Below are positions 1 to 7,058 of a DNA stretch of 11,061 bases, piece after piece. Under the pieces are notes generated by a model. That model was given only the letters and a program-made list of their open reading frames with translations. It was not told the origin of the DNA and did not search any database. Source of the DNA: Desulfobacterales bacterium. Lineage in GTDB: Bacteria; Desulfobacterota; Desulfobacteria; Desulfobacterales; C00003106. Position 1 is the stretch's first letter. The number at the start of each line of letters is the position of its first letter. Made by a program: the position numbers and the translations under genes. The stretch is from contig DAOVGD010000075.1 in NCBI GenBank assembly GCA_030672555.1, positions 1 through 11,061 of the forward strand. The letters are read 5' to 3'.

Positions 1-1854
1 GGCGGCATTCACAATGGCGGTAGCATCGATTCCATATTTTTCACGGAGTAAATTTTGGGGGCCGTGTTCTATGAATTGGTCTGGAAGACCTATCCGGGCT
101 ACCCTTGTTCCTGTTATGCCGGAATCGTTTAGACATTCCAGTACAGCGTTTCCAAACCCCCCTTTTATGACGTTGTCTTCAACAGTCACTATATTCGGAA
201 TCTTTTGTGCCAATGATAGGATTAATTCAGAATCGAGCGGTTTAACAAAGCGGCTGTTTACCACAGTAGCGTAAATATTCTGTTCTGAAAGCATCCTGGC
301 AGCATCAAGGGCGAAAGAAACGGTTACACCGATTGCCAGTATCAGGACATCACTACCCTCGGTCAGCACCTCGCCCCTTCCTATGGGAAGCGGCTCAATT
401 GCCGATTCTAGCGGTACCCCGAGACCACATCCTCTTGGATAGCGGTAGGCAATGGGACCGTCATGTTCAAATGCGGTACACATCATTCTGCGCAACTCAT
501 TCTCATCCTTAGGGGCCATTATAACCATATTCGGCATGCTTCTCAGATAGGAGAAATCAAACACCCCCTGATGTGTCGGACCGTCTTCTCCCACAATCCC
601 CCCGCGGTCAACAGCAAAAACAACCGGAAGACGTTCAAGGCAGACATCGTGCAATATCTGGTCATAAGCCCGTTGCAGAAAAGTTGAATAGATTGCCACT
701 ACAGGATGAAATCCTTCTGTAGTCATTCCTGCGGCAAAGGTAACCCCGTGTTGTTCGGCAATTCCCACATCAAAAAAACGATCCGGAAAAAGCTCCGCAA
801 ATTCTGTCAGACCGGTTCCTTCCGGCATAGCCGCAGTGACGGCCACGATTTTTTCATTTTTTCGGGCCAATTCGATCATGGTATCGCCGAAGACTTTGGT
901 ATAAGTAGGTATACGCTTTCCAGAAGAGACACAATTGCCCGTTGTAATCTCAAAACCCCCGACCCCATGGAAATAGGTAGGATTTTCTTCCGCAGGTGGA
1001 TAACCTTTCCCTTTCTTGGTGGTTACATGAAGCAGAACAGGCTCTTCCATGGTTTGTATGTTACGAAGCGTGGGAATCAGATGATCGAAACGATGCCCCT
1101 TTATCGGGCCAAGGTAATCAAAATTAAAGGCCTCAAACAATATGCCTGGCGTAAGAAAGCTCTTGAAAGAGTCTTCTGTTCGCTTGGCCAGTTGGTACAT
1201 ATTATCACCGACACGTGGAAGCGACTTGAGGAAATCTCCAAACTCACGTTTTAAGGCCATAAAATGTTTGGCAGAAAGTTTCCGACTTAAAAACGATGAC
1301 AAAGCCCCCACATTTTTTGCTATAGACATTTCATTGTCATTCAGGATTACAATAAGATCCTTGTGGATATGCCCGGCCTGGTTCAATCCTTCATAGGCGA
1401 GTCCTGCTGTCATTGATCCATCGCCGATTACGATGATTATCTTGGAGCGGTCTTTCTTGAGACGTTTGGCACAGAGCATACCAAGTCCCGCAGAAATTGA
1501 CGTGCTGCTATGGCCGGTAGAAAAGGGATCATAGATACTTTCGCTCATTCGGGGAAAACCGCTCAGCCCGCCATGCTGCCTTAGAGTGCCAAAACGGTCT
1601 CTTCTCCCGGTAAGTATTTTATGTGTATAAGCCTGATGTCCTACATCCCAGATGATCTTGTCGGTTGGCGCGTCAAAGACATAATGGATGGCGATGGTCA
1701 ATTCCACCACGCCAAGGCTTGGGGCAAGATGACCTCCGGTTCTGGAAACGGTTTTGATTATAACTTCCCGGATTTCCTGTGCCAGCCGAGGCAATTCAGA
1801 TTCATCTAATTTCTTAAGATCCTGCGGACTATCGATTTTATCTAAGTACTTCAT
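1..1854 (-). CDS. dxs: 1-deoxy-D-xylulose-5-phosphate synthase (3' end cut by window edge)
   Basis: This thiamine-diphosphate enzyme joins pyruvate and glyceraldehyde 3-phosphate to give DXP, the first step of the MEP isoprenoid pathway, and it also feeds thiamine and pyridoxal synthesis. I read 618 codons with no stop before the edge; family members are about 620-640 residues, so only a short tail is missing. Visible motifs are SRTGGHLAPSLGVVELT near residue 37 (H42 is the conserved active-site His), the ThDP-binding GDG at 144-146 followed by LNDN near 171-174, and the pyrimidine-domain IAEQH with catalytic E367, then a transketolase C-terminal domain ending near DATAIVNAA. The N-terminus MKYLDKIDSPQDLKKL fits the family. 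No Shine-Dalgarno sequence precedes it because a 14-bp tandem repeat ends 2 bp upstream. An in-frame ATG inside that repeat (1866) would add four residues. The gene follows ispA in the same direction after a 195-bp repeat-filled gap. The function is certain; the exact start is less so. Confidence 0.97.
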   Translation of the reverse strand, partial: MKYLDKIDSPQDLKKLDESELPRLAQEIREVIIKTVSRTGGHLAPSLGVVELTIAIHYVFDAPTDKIIWDVGHQAYTHKILTGRRDRFGTLRQHGGLSGFPRMSESIYDPFSTGHSSTSISAGLGMLCAKRLKKDRSKIIIVIGDGSMTAGLAYEGLNQAGHIHKDLIVILNDNEMSIAKNVGALSSFLSRKLSAKHFMALKREFGDFLKSLPRVGDNMYQLAKRTEDSFKSFLTPGILFEAFNFDYLGPIKGHRFDHLIPTLRNIQTMEEPVLLHVTTKKGKGYPPAEENPTYFHGVGGFEITTGNCVSSGKRIPTYTKVFGDTMIELARKNEKIVAVTAAMPEGTGLTEFAELFPDRFFDVGIAEQHGVTFAAGMTTEGFHPVVAIYSTFLQRAYDQILHDVCLERLPVVFAVDRGGIVGEDGPTHQGVFDFSYLRSMPNMVIMAPKDENELRRMMCTAFEHDGPIAYRYPRGCGLGVPLESAIEPLPIGRGEVLTEGSDVLILAIGVTVSFALDAARMLSEQNIYATVVNSRFVKPLDSELILSLAQKIPNIVTVEDNVIKGGFGNAVLECLNDSGITGTRVARIGLPDQFIEHGPQNLLREKYGIDATAIVNAA

Positions 1855-1856
1855 AT

Positions 1857-1908
1857 CATTTATCATCTGTCATTTATCATCTGTCATTTATCATCTGTCA
1901 TTTATCAT
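1857..1908. repeat. Tandem 14-bp repeat, 3.7 copies, upstream of dxs
   Basis: The unit CATTTATCATCTGT occurs at 1857-1870, 1871-1884 and 1885-1898 without mismatch. A fourth copy (1899-1908) is cut after ten bases. Each unit is two 7-mers (CATTTAT and CATCTGT), so the underlying period is 7 bp, as in the other gap repeats of this window. It lies where the dxs ribosome-binding site would be expected. Confidence 0.95.
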
Positions 1909-2003
1909 TAAGAATCGGATTAATTCTTGTGCGTGGATGCCATATAATCATTTTAATTTACAATATTTTTTGTAGAAAGTGCCGCTTTAGTAATAGAAAT
2001 TTT

Positions 2004-2043
2004 AAATGATAGATGACAAATGATAAATGTAAAATGATAAATA
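2004..2043. repeat. Inverted heptad partner of the dxs-upstream repeat
   Basis: Five to six 7-mers (AAATGAT, AGATGAC, AAATGAT, AAATGTA, AAATGAT, AAATACG) run from 2004. They are the reverse-complement type of the units at 1857-1908. The two arms could pair around a loop of about 95 bp. This arm ends 6 bp from the stop codon of ispA. The loop (1909-2003) is A/T-rich, and I see no gene in it. Confidence 0.85.
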
Positions 2044-2049
2044 CGAACA

Positions 2050-2940
2050 TTACCGTGTTCTTTCCGCTACATACCTTGCAAGTTTCCGCAACGGTTCTCC
2101 TCTTTTATCAAAAATAGTCAAGGTCTGCAAGGCGCTTGCCACCAGATCTTGTCCTTTTTCTTTTGCCTTGCTCATTCCGAGCAAAAGCGGGTAGGTGGCC
2201 TTTTTTCGGTCCAAATCCGTACCGGTCTTTTTACCCATACTCTCTTGTGAGCCCTCTATATTTAATATGTCATCATATACCTGGAAGGCGAGCCCGATAA
2301 ATTTTCCATATTCTGAAAGCGCCTTGATTTCATTGTCTGTACCTCCTCCAAGAATGGCGCCGCTTCTAACAGACACCTCAATGAGTGCGCCTGTTTTCAG
2401 CCGATGCATCCTTTCAAGCTCTCCGAGCTCAACATCCTTTCCCTCTGAGTCGATATCGAGCATCTGCCCCTGAATCATTCCAGCGTATCCTGCCGCCCTT
2501 GCGATCAGATGGGTTGTCTGCATCCACAGTAAGGGATTTGCAGAGATATGTTCTGGGTCAGTCAGAATTTCAAATGCAGCCGTAAGAAGAGCATCACCAG
2601 CAAGGATGGCAGTGGCTTCTCCGTAAACCTTGTGACTGGTCGGTTTTCCGCGCCTAAGATCGTCATTGTCCATAGCAGGCAGATCGTCGTGAATTAGTGA
2701 ATAGGTATGAATCAATTCCAGAGCGCATGCAGCATGTATTACGTCCTCCCGGCTTCCTCCCACTGCTTCTGAGGCAGCTATGCACAGAATAGGGCGCAGC
2801 CGTTTCCCGCCTGCCATAAGGGAATAGCGCATTGCATTAAGCAACCCAGAGGGATCGTCTATACTATCCCATAATTTCTCTAATCTTTCCTCAACAATTT
2901 TACGTTTTGTGCGGAGATATTCTTTGAGATCAATCGACAT
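2050..2940 (-). CDS. ispA: (2E,6E)-farnesyl diphosphate synthase, polyprenyl synthetase family
   Basis: This soluble enzyme condenses DMAPP and IPP to geranyl and then farnesyl diphosphate, the precursor of undecaprenyl carrier and quinone side chains. It has 296 residues, the usual length. Motifs are GGKRLRP (44-50), the first Asp-rich motif DDLPAMD (85-91) with the two-residue insert and an aromatic residue (Y80) five places before it, as in type II bacterial FPP synthases, GQMLDI (158-163), KTGALI (182-187) and the second Asp motif DDILN (223-227). The third position of that second motif is Asn rather than the textbook Asp. I chose the ATG at 2940, giving MSIDLKEYLR; a TTG at 2967 is in frame but lies deeper in xseB. 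The ATG start overlaps the xseB stop by 11 bp, which suggests translational coupling. Product chain length (C15 or C20) cannot be fixed from sequence alone. Confidence 0.95.
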   Translation of the reverse strand: MSIDLKEYLRTKRKIVEERLEKLWDSIDDPSGLLNAMRYSLMAGGKRLRPILCIAASEAVGGSREDVIHAACALELIHTYSLIHDDLPAMDNDDLRRGKPTSHKVYGEATAILAGDALLTAAFEILTDPEHISANPLLWMQTTHLIARAAGYAGMIQGQMLDIDSEGKDVELGELERMHRLKTGALIEVSVRSGAILGGGTDNEIKALSEYGKFIGLAFQVYDDILNIEGSQESMGKKTGTDLDRKKATYPLLLGMSKAKEKGQDLVASALQTLTIFDKRGEPLRKLARYVAERTR

Positions 2941-3178
2941 CGGAATCTTTTTCTGTTTCAGAGACAAATTTTTGTTCGTCTATCCCTGTTTCTTCGTTTT
3001 GTACAAGTATCGAGACCTTCTTTTCAATCTCGTCCAGCTTGTTTGAGCAAAATTTTGAAAGCTTTATTCCTTCTTCAAATTTTTTAAGAGAATCCTCAAG
3101 GGAGAGTTCTCCTGTCTCAAGTTCTCTTACAATATCTTCGAGACGTTTCATCGAAGTCTCAAATTTCTGTTTCGCCAT
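2930..3178 (-). CDS. xseB: Exodeoxyribonuclease VII small subunit
   Basis: This is the small subunit of exonuclease VII, which binds the long C-terminal helices of XseA in the multisubunit enzyme that degrades single-stranded DNA from both ends. It has 82 residues, close to the roughly 80 usual for the family. The core FETSMKRLEDIVRELETGEL followed by LEDSLKKFEEGIKLSKFC is the family signature: two helices forming a hairpin. The Asp/Glu-rich tail after about residue 62 is not conserved in the family. The start is the ATG 4 bp after the xseA stop. An AAGGA at 3191-3195, inside the last xseA codons, is the likely ribosome-binding site, though its 12-bp spacing is long. The 3' end overlaps ispA by 11 bp. 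Confidence 0.96.
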   Translation of the reverse strand: MAKQKFETSMKRLEDIVRELETGELSLEDSLKKFEEGIKLSKFCSNKLDEIEKKVSILVQNEETGIDEQKFVSETEKDSDVD

Positions 3179-3182
3179 ATGT

Positions 3183-4460
3183 TCAATATTTCCTTTCTAC
3201 CCGGCAAATCATTTTCCCGCGAGCAACTATTACCTCAATCCGTTGGCCAGCAGAAACAGATCGGACGTCCTTTATGACCCTGTAGTCTGGAAGTGACCTG
3301 GCAATACTGTATCCCCGGCTTAGTGTAGAAAGAGGGCTAAGGGAATCGAGCTTACCAGCCACCGCATGCAGAATCCCTCGATGGTATTCAAGACACCGCT
3401 GTATGCTTTGGCAAAACCTTTCGTGCCACAAGTTTCGCCTGTCTCTGGCTTTACTGATATCTCTCGAGAATGAATAAACAATTCTCGAGAGATTGTCGTC
3501 CACACGAAGCCGCATGTTCTCAATCTGTTTTCCGGGATCTGACAGCCGTTTTGCAAGATGGTATATGTGCTCGCGAAGTCCGCTAATTTTATTCAAAAGG
3601 GTAATTCTAAGTGAATCAGCAATCTCGGCGGTGCGCGCTAACAAATCTGCTTTGCGCGGGACTACGAGTTCGGCCGCAGCAGAAGGAGTAGGGGCTCTCA
3701 AGTCAGCTACAAAATCAGAAATCGTGTAATCGGTTTCGTGTCCGACAGCCGAAACAATAGGAATATGAGATTTATAAATCGCACGAGCGACCTTTTCAGT
3801 ATTAAAAGGTTGGAGGTCCTCTAATGAGCCCCCGCCTCGCGCAAGGATAATCACATCAATGTCATCCCGTTTATTCAACAATTCTAGGGCGTTTACGATC
3901 TCTCCGTCCGCGCCGTCACCCTGTACGCGCACCGGTGCGATTAATATGGTCATGTTATCAAACCTGCGCCGCGCAACATTGATAATGTCTCGAATGACCG
4001 CACCGGTTGGAGAGGTTACCACCCCTATTTTTTCAGGCAGAACCGGAAGAGGGCGTTTATGAACCTCGTCAAAGAGTCCTTCATTTGAGAGTTTTTCCTT
4101 GAGTTGTTCAAAGGCCAGTTGAAGCGCTCCGATGCCTTTCGGCTCCATAACCTCCAGAATAATCTGGTAGGCGCCGCGTGGCTCAAACACCGTGATCCGG
4201 CCCATGGCAATCACTTCCATGCCGTCTTCCGGCTGAAACTTCAGGAATCGGTTTTGACCGCGAAACATTACCGAATTGATCTGAGCCTCAGGGTCTTTTA
4301 ATGTGAAATAAAAATGGCCTGAGGTCGGAACACGAAAGTTAGAGATTTCACCTGTGACCCAGACAAAAGGATAGGCTTCTTCCAAAAGAGATTTAATGGA
4401 GTGCGTTAGTTCAGAAACGGTATATATGCGCTGTTCCAATTGAGTGAAAAGATTGTCCAT
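3183..4460 (-). CDS. xseA: Exodeoxyribonuclease VII large subunit
   Basis: This is the catalytic subunit of exonuclease VII, which converts single-stranded DNA to oligonucleotides and acts in mismatch repair and recombination. Its 425 residues are within the family range. Domains are an N-terminal OB fold (VWVTGEISNFRVPTSGHFYF, 33-52), then the catalytic region with GVVTSPTGAVIRDI (146-159), ARGGGSLEDLQPFN (207-220) and SAVGHETDYTISDFVADLRA (237-256), then APTPSAAAE. After about residue 270 come long charged helices that form the coiled-coil arm bound by XseB, and a final strand-rich segment with LSRGYSIA. It heads the xseA-xseB-ispA chain. A promoter-like sequence lies immediately upstream, but no clear Shine-Dalgarno sequence does. 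The call is secure. Confidence 0.97.
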   Translation of the reverse strand: MDNLFTQLEQRIYTVSELTHSIKSLLEEAYPFVWVTGEISNFRVPTSGHFYFTLKDPEAQINSVMFRGQNRFLKFQPEDGMEVIAMGRITVFEPRGAYQIILEVMEPKGIGALQLAFEQLKEKLSNEGLFDEVHKRPLPVLPEKIGVVTSPTGAVIRDIINVARRRFDNMTILIAPVRVQGDGADGEIVNALELLNKRDDIDVIILARGGGSLEDLQPFNTEKVARAIYKSHIPIVSAVGHETDYTISDFVADLRAPTPSAAAELVVPRKADLLARTAEIADSLRITLLNKISGLREHIYHLAKRLSDPGKQIENMRLRVDDNLSRIVYSFSRDISKARDRRNLWHERFCQSIQRCLEYHRGILHAVAGKLDSLSPLSTLSRGYSIARSLPDYRVIKDVRSVSAGQRIEVIVARGKMICRVERKY

Positions 4461-4471
4461 TGTTGAACCGG

Positions 4472-4500
4472 TTTATAGCACATAGTGCTGATGACAACAA
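4472..4500 (-). promoter_or_regulatory. Candidate sigma-70 promoter with palindrome, upstream of xseA
   Basis: On the minus strand, TTGTTG (4500-4495) and TATAAA (4477-4472) are separated by exactly 17 bp, with an extended -10 TGC directly before TATAAA. The spacer contains the perfect inverted repeat AGCAC-TAT-GTGCT (4489-4477), a possible operator. Transcription from here would begin only about 5 bp before the xseA ATG, giving a nearly leaderless message. This is a prediction from sequence pattern only. Confidence 0.4.
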
Positions 4501-4504
4501 GTGT

Positions 4505-4613
4505 GAATTAAGAGTTAAAAATTAAGAATGAAAAGTTAATAAAACCGAAGTCCCAAGAAATGTAAGGTGACCCTTTAGCCATTTTTCATTTTTCACTTTT
4601 AACTCTCAATTCC
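4505..4613. repeat. Inverted array of 7-bp A/T-rich units in the gap before xseA
   Basis: The left arm has five in-register 7-mers from 4505: GAATTAA, GAGTTAA, AAATTAA, GAATGAA, AAGTTAA. The right arm (4580-4613) is the opposite orientation: CATTTTT, CATTTTT, CACTTTT, AACTCTC, AATTCC. About 40 bp lie between the arms. The junction CCCTTTAGCCATTTT resembles CCCTAACCATTTT in the element at 6181-6259, so these are members of one dispersed family. The rest of the 272-bp gap (4614-4732) shows no gene and no clear terminator. Confidence 0.85.
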
Positions 4614-4732
4614 ATCAACGTCTGATAATGTATATTATGTAAACTTTTGTCCGGATGCCGTCATGGCTTCGCAAACACATTAATATAAACCCCGTGGCGA
4701 CGATTCCTCAGCCCTCTTCCAATTCACAATCC

Positions 4733-4999
4733 CTAAATTTCCTTTTTTTCAAGGACAGTCCTAATCGCCGGCATCAGATACACATTGTCAAGATCTATAC
4801 GATTCAGGCATGAGGCCAACAGTTCGATTCTTCCGGCAACCGGTTCGGTCTTGTCGATGACAACAATATAACGCCCTCCTGTTTTGCAAATTCCACTTTT
4901 TGTGGGAGGATTTGTCCCCTTCAGGTTCCTCTCGGACACCACCACTCCGAGCCTTTCAGCCACCGAGCATAACTCTCTATAGATCCTTTCCGGTTCCAC
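4733..4999 (-). CDS. Conserved-looking small protein of unknown function, 88 aa
   Basis: I do not recognise this protein. It has 88 residues, no membrane segment and no signal peptide. The N-terminal third is a predicted helix (IYRELCSVAERLGVVV), followed by a Gly/Pro-rich turn, a short strand-like stretch around GGRYIVVIDK (41-50) and a helix GRIELLASCLNRIDLDNVYL (56-75) ending in MPAIRTVLE. The cysteines at 11, 38 and 64 are scattered and form no metal-binding motif. Translation most likely starts at a GTG 2 bp after the dGTPase stop, with GGGGGTG (5016-5010) as a fair ribosome-binding site inside the dgt end. The tight spacing, intact frame and codon use like its neighbours support a real gene cotranscribed with dgt, so a link to nucleotide metabolism is possible but unproven. 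Confidence 0.75.
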   Translation of the reverse strand: MEPERIYRELCSVAERLGVVVSERNLKGTNPPTKSGICKTGGRYIVVIDKTEPVAGRIELLASCLNRIDLDNVYLMPAIRTVLEKKEI

Positions 5000-5001
5000 T
5001 A

Positions 5002-6162
5002 TTAAAATTCACCCCCAAGGCGCCTTGGAAACAAAAGCCCATTACATTCCTTCAGAAAATATTCGTCTGTCATGCCGGCAATATAGTCTCTTGCGATCTC
5101 AGGGTCTGAGGTGTTCGCACGATAGGAATCGTCCATATTGTCGAGAAAACGACGGAAGATCTTTGAATCCGCTCTCTGCTTCTCGACATCATCCAGATAT
5201 TGCTCAAACAATACTTTAAAAAGGTTTTCTATCTTGCGATAATCCGGCCTTATTTTAGGATTGAGATAAATATATTTCAGATTGAACTCCTTTAGTTTCT
5301 TAACCGCTTCAGAGACCTCCTGACTAAAGGTGGCATATGGTTGCTGAAAGCTATTCTCAATTACGTCTTCCACTAATTTGTAGACTATAGTCCCGTTGGT
5401 ATCGCCCAGACGTGCAACAACATCTCTTGGAATATCGGATCGCTTAATTAGACCGAGGAGTATGGCATCCTCGATATCCCTCCCGATATAACTAATAGTG
5501 TCGGCTATGCGAACAACACAACCTTCAAGAGTCATAGGAACGAGGTTAAGGTCAGGATTTCTATATTTTTCAACAAGTTCTCGGTCAAATATCTCAAAGG
5601 TTTTTTTATGAATCACCTGGAGCATATCGCTGTGGACTTCGCCATCATGACACATAATACCATCCAATACCTGAAGCGACAGGTTCCACCCCTTCCCTTG
5701 TCTTTCAATTCTTTCGAGGAATCTGACACTCTGAAGGTTGTGCTGAAATGGACCGATTCCGTGCGCTACGCACAGCTTTGACAAATACGTCTCGCCGTCG
5801 TGTCCAAATGGGGAATGACCGATGTCATGTCCTAAGGCGATCGCCTCAATGAGGTCTTCGTTCAGACCTAAAAAACGACCGATTGTTCTGGAGATTTTTG
5901 ATACGAGCTGTACATGAAGCACCCTATGAGTAATATGGTCATTATCCACAAGAGAGAAGACCTGGGTTTTGTCAATGTAACGAGTATAAGCAGCAGAATG
6001 AAGGATACGGTCTGAATCAACTGAAAATTCCTGACGATGCCCTTTCTCGGTCCGCGGATCAGGGGCACGTCTTACCGCATCCCTGCTCAGTGTGGCATGG
6101 GGCGAGAGGAATTTTTTTTCTCTGCCATTTAAATGTTGTTTTAATTCCTTTAAGTCAACCAT
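5002..6162 (-). CDS. dgt: dGTPase-family deoxynucleoside triphosphate triphosphohydrolase (HD domain)
   Basis: This family hydrolyses dGTP or other dNTPs to the deoxynucleoside and tripolyphosphate, controlling nucleotide pools and replication fidelity. The 386-residue length matches the shorter, broad-specificity dNTPase subgroup rather than the 505-residue E. coli Dgt. The HD-type metal site is complete: H79 in THRVLHV, H112-D113 in GHDIGHSPFGHDGE (111-124) and D221 in VRIADTISYIGRDIEDA. The N-terminal motif DPRTEKGHRQEFSVDSDRIL (35-54) with HSAAYTRYIDKTQVF (55-69) is the family's nucleotide-binding entry. The ATG at 6162 gives the expected N-terminus, though the ribosome-binding site is weak. 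A 99-bp gap with a palindromic repeat separates it from the ATP-grasp gene, so it probably heads a unit with the 88-residue gene. Substrate preference and any activating nucleotide cannot be read from sequence. Confidence 0.93.
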   Translation of the reverse strand: MVDLKELKQHLNGREKKFLSPHATLSRDAVRRAPDPRTEKGHRQEFSVDSDRILHSAAYTRYIDKTQVFSLVDNDHITHRVLHVQLVSKISRTIGRFLGLNEDLIEAIALGHDIGHSPFGHDGETYLSKLCVAHGIGPFQHNLQSVRFLERIERQGKGWNLSLQVLDGIMCHDGEVHSDMLQVIHKKTFEIFDRELVEKYRNPDLNLVPMTLEGCVVRIADTISYIGRDIEDAILLGLIKRSDIPRDVVARLGDTNGTIVYKLVEDVIENSFQQPYATFSQEVSEAVKKLKEFNLKYIYLNPKIRPDYRKIENLFKVLFEQYLDDVEKQRADSKIFRRFLDNMDDSYRANTSDPEIARDYIAGMTDEYFLKECNGLLFPRRLGGEF

Positions 6163-6180
6163 GGCTTGACTGTCCGTTGC

Positions 6181-6259
6181 AAATTAAGAGTTGAAAGTTA
6201 AAAATGAAAAGTTAAAAAGTGAAGCCCTAACCATTTTACACTTTCAACTTTTCACTTTT
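6181..6259. repeat. Inverted array of 7-bp A/T-rich units between the ATP-grasp gene and dgt
   Basis: The left arm holds six in-register 7-mers from 6181: AAATTAA, GAGTTGA, AAGTTAA, AAATGAA, AAGTTAA, AAAGTGA. The right arm (6232-6259) is CATTTTA, CACTTTC, AACTTTT, CACTTTT, and it stops 2 bp from the stop codon of the upstream gene. The arms face each other across only 9 bp, so a stem-loop in the transcript is plausible. It is related to the array at 4505-4613. Confidence 0.87.
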
Positions 6260-6261
6260 CG

Positions 6262-7038
6262 TTACAGTTCCCCCCTATCAATCATTTCATCTACAAGCCG
6301 ATAATAATTGATTCCAGCCTTCTTGAACCCCTTTTTTCCATATTTCATATTCGCCTCCAGGACCCAGTAGCGTCCCCTGGCAAAACATATGTCCAGGCCC
6401 ACGTCATCAAAACGGCACTGCCTGGCTATATTGAGCGCCAAATCAAGGCCTTCCTCCGGTATATTATCGAAACTGATCTCTCCTCCCAGGGATACGTTGG
6501 TACGAAAGTCGCCTTCCGGGGCGATACGCCAATATGCATGAATTATGCGATTTCCCATAATCACAACACGGAGGTCACGATCGAATTCAAGATACTCCTG
6601 GATATAGGCCACGTGCGTTAATTGGACATAATCGGCAAGCTCTTGTTTATTTCGGATCAAGTAAACACCTTTTCCGAAAGCCGATCCCCTCGGGATTTTG
6701 GCAATGAGCGGGAATTGAAAGCGATTAAGGATACTTCCCTTTTGACGATTACCATAGAAAAAGCGTGTCTTTGGGTGAGGAATATCCAGAAGCCGGAACA
6801 GGGTGGTCTGTTTGATCTTGTCTTGCGTAAATTTGTATGTATGATAGGTGGGAAAAGTCCGCTTCCCTATGGTGTCAAAGATGTCAGCGTAAAACACAGT
6901 GGGATAATAGATAACAGAAGAATTTCGTATTAGTTCCCTTTCCCAATCTTTGTAATCGGAAAAATTAGGACGTACCCCGAGTGTAATTACGTTCTTGCAG
7001 CGTTTCAACCGATATTCAAGCGCAACGTTTTTTTGCAT
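6262..7038 (-). CDS. RimK-like ATP-grasp ligase
   Basis: ATP-grasp enzymes of this type activate a carboxylate as an acyl phosphate and join it to an amine; RimK itself adds glutamates to ribosomal protein S6. Its 258 residues are somewhat shorter than typical RimK (about 300). Visible pieces are a short N-terminal domain, the lid-entry segment YKFTQDKIKQT (68-78), FPLIAKIPRGSAFGKGVYLI (109-128) carrying the ATP-binding Lys and Gly-rich loop, IQEYLEFDRDLRVVIMG (146-162) and the metal-binding end GLDICFARGRYWVLEAN (214-230). The peptide or small-molecule substrate cannot be told, so I assign no symbol. It starts 20 bp after the response regulator gene with only a weak AGG upstream and is most likely the fourth gene of that operon. 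A role modifying a protein or a peptide-like envelope component is inference. Confidence 0.85.
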   Translation of the reverse strand: MQKNVALEYRLKRCKNVITLGVRPNFSDYKDWERELIRNSSVIYYPTVFYADIFDTIGKRTFPTYHTYKFTQDKIKQTTLFRLLDIPHPKTRFFYGNRQKGSILNRFQFPLIAKIPRGSAFGKGVYLIRNKQELADYVQLTHVAYIQEYLEFDRDLRVVIMGNRIIHAYWRIAPEGDFRTNVSLGGEISFDNIPEEGLDLALNIARQCRFDDVGLDICFARGRYWVLEANMKYGKKGFKKAGINYYRLVDEMIDRGEL

Positions 7039-7058
7039 TCAAGCCTGAGAAGCCTAAC

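Noticed and set aside
706..1254. 182-codon plus-strand reading frame
   Set aside because: It is antisense to well-conserved dxs coding sequence, and its translation shows no family features.
1857..1908. Possible CRISPR array
   Set aside because: The 14-bp units are directly adjacent with no spacers, and no cas genes are present.
2941..2967. Longer ispA start at TTG 2967
   Set aside because: It adds nine residues with no ribosome-binding site and a deeper overlap with xseB; the ATG at 2940 gives the normal family N-terminus.
6622..6933. 103-codon plus-strand reading frame
   Set aside because: It is antisense to the ATP-grasp core motifs and has no recognisable protein features.
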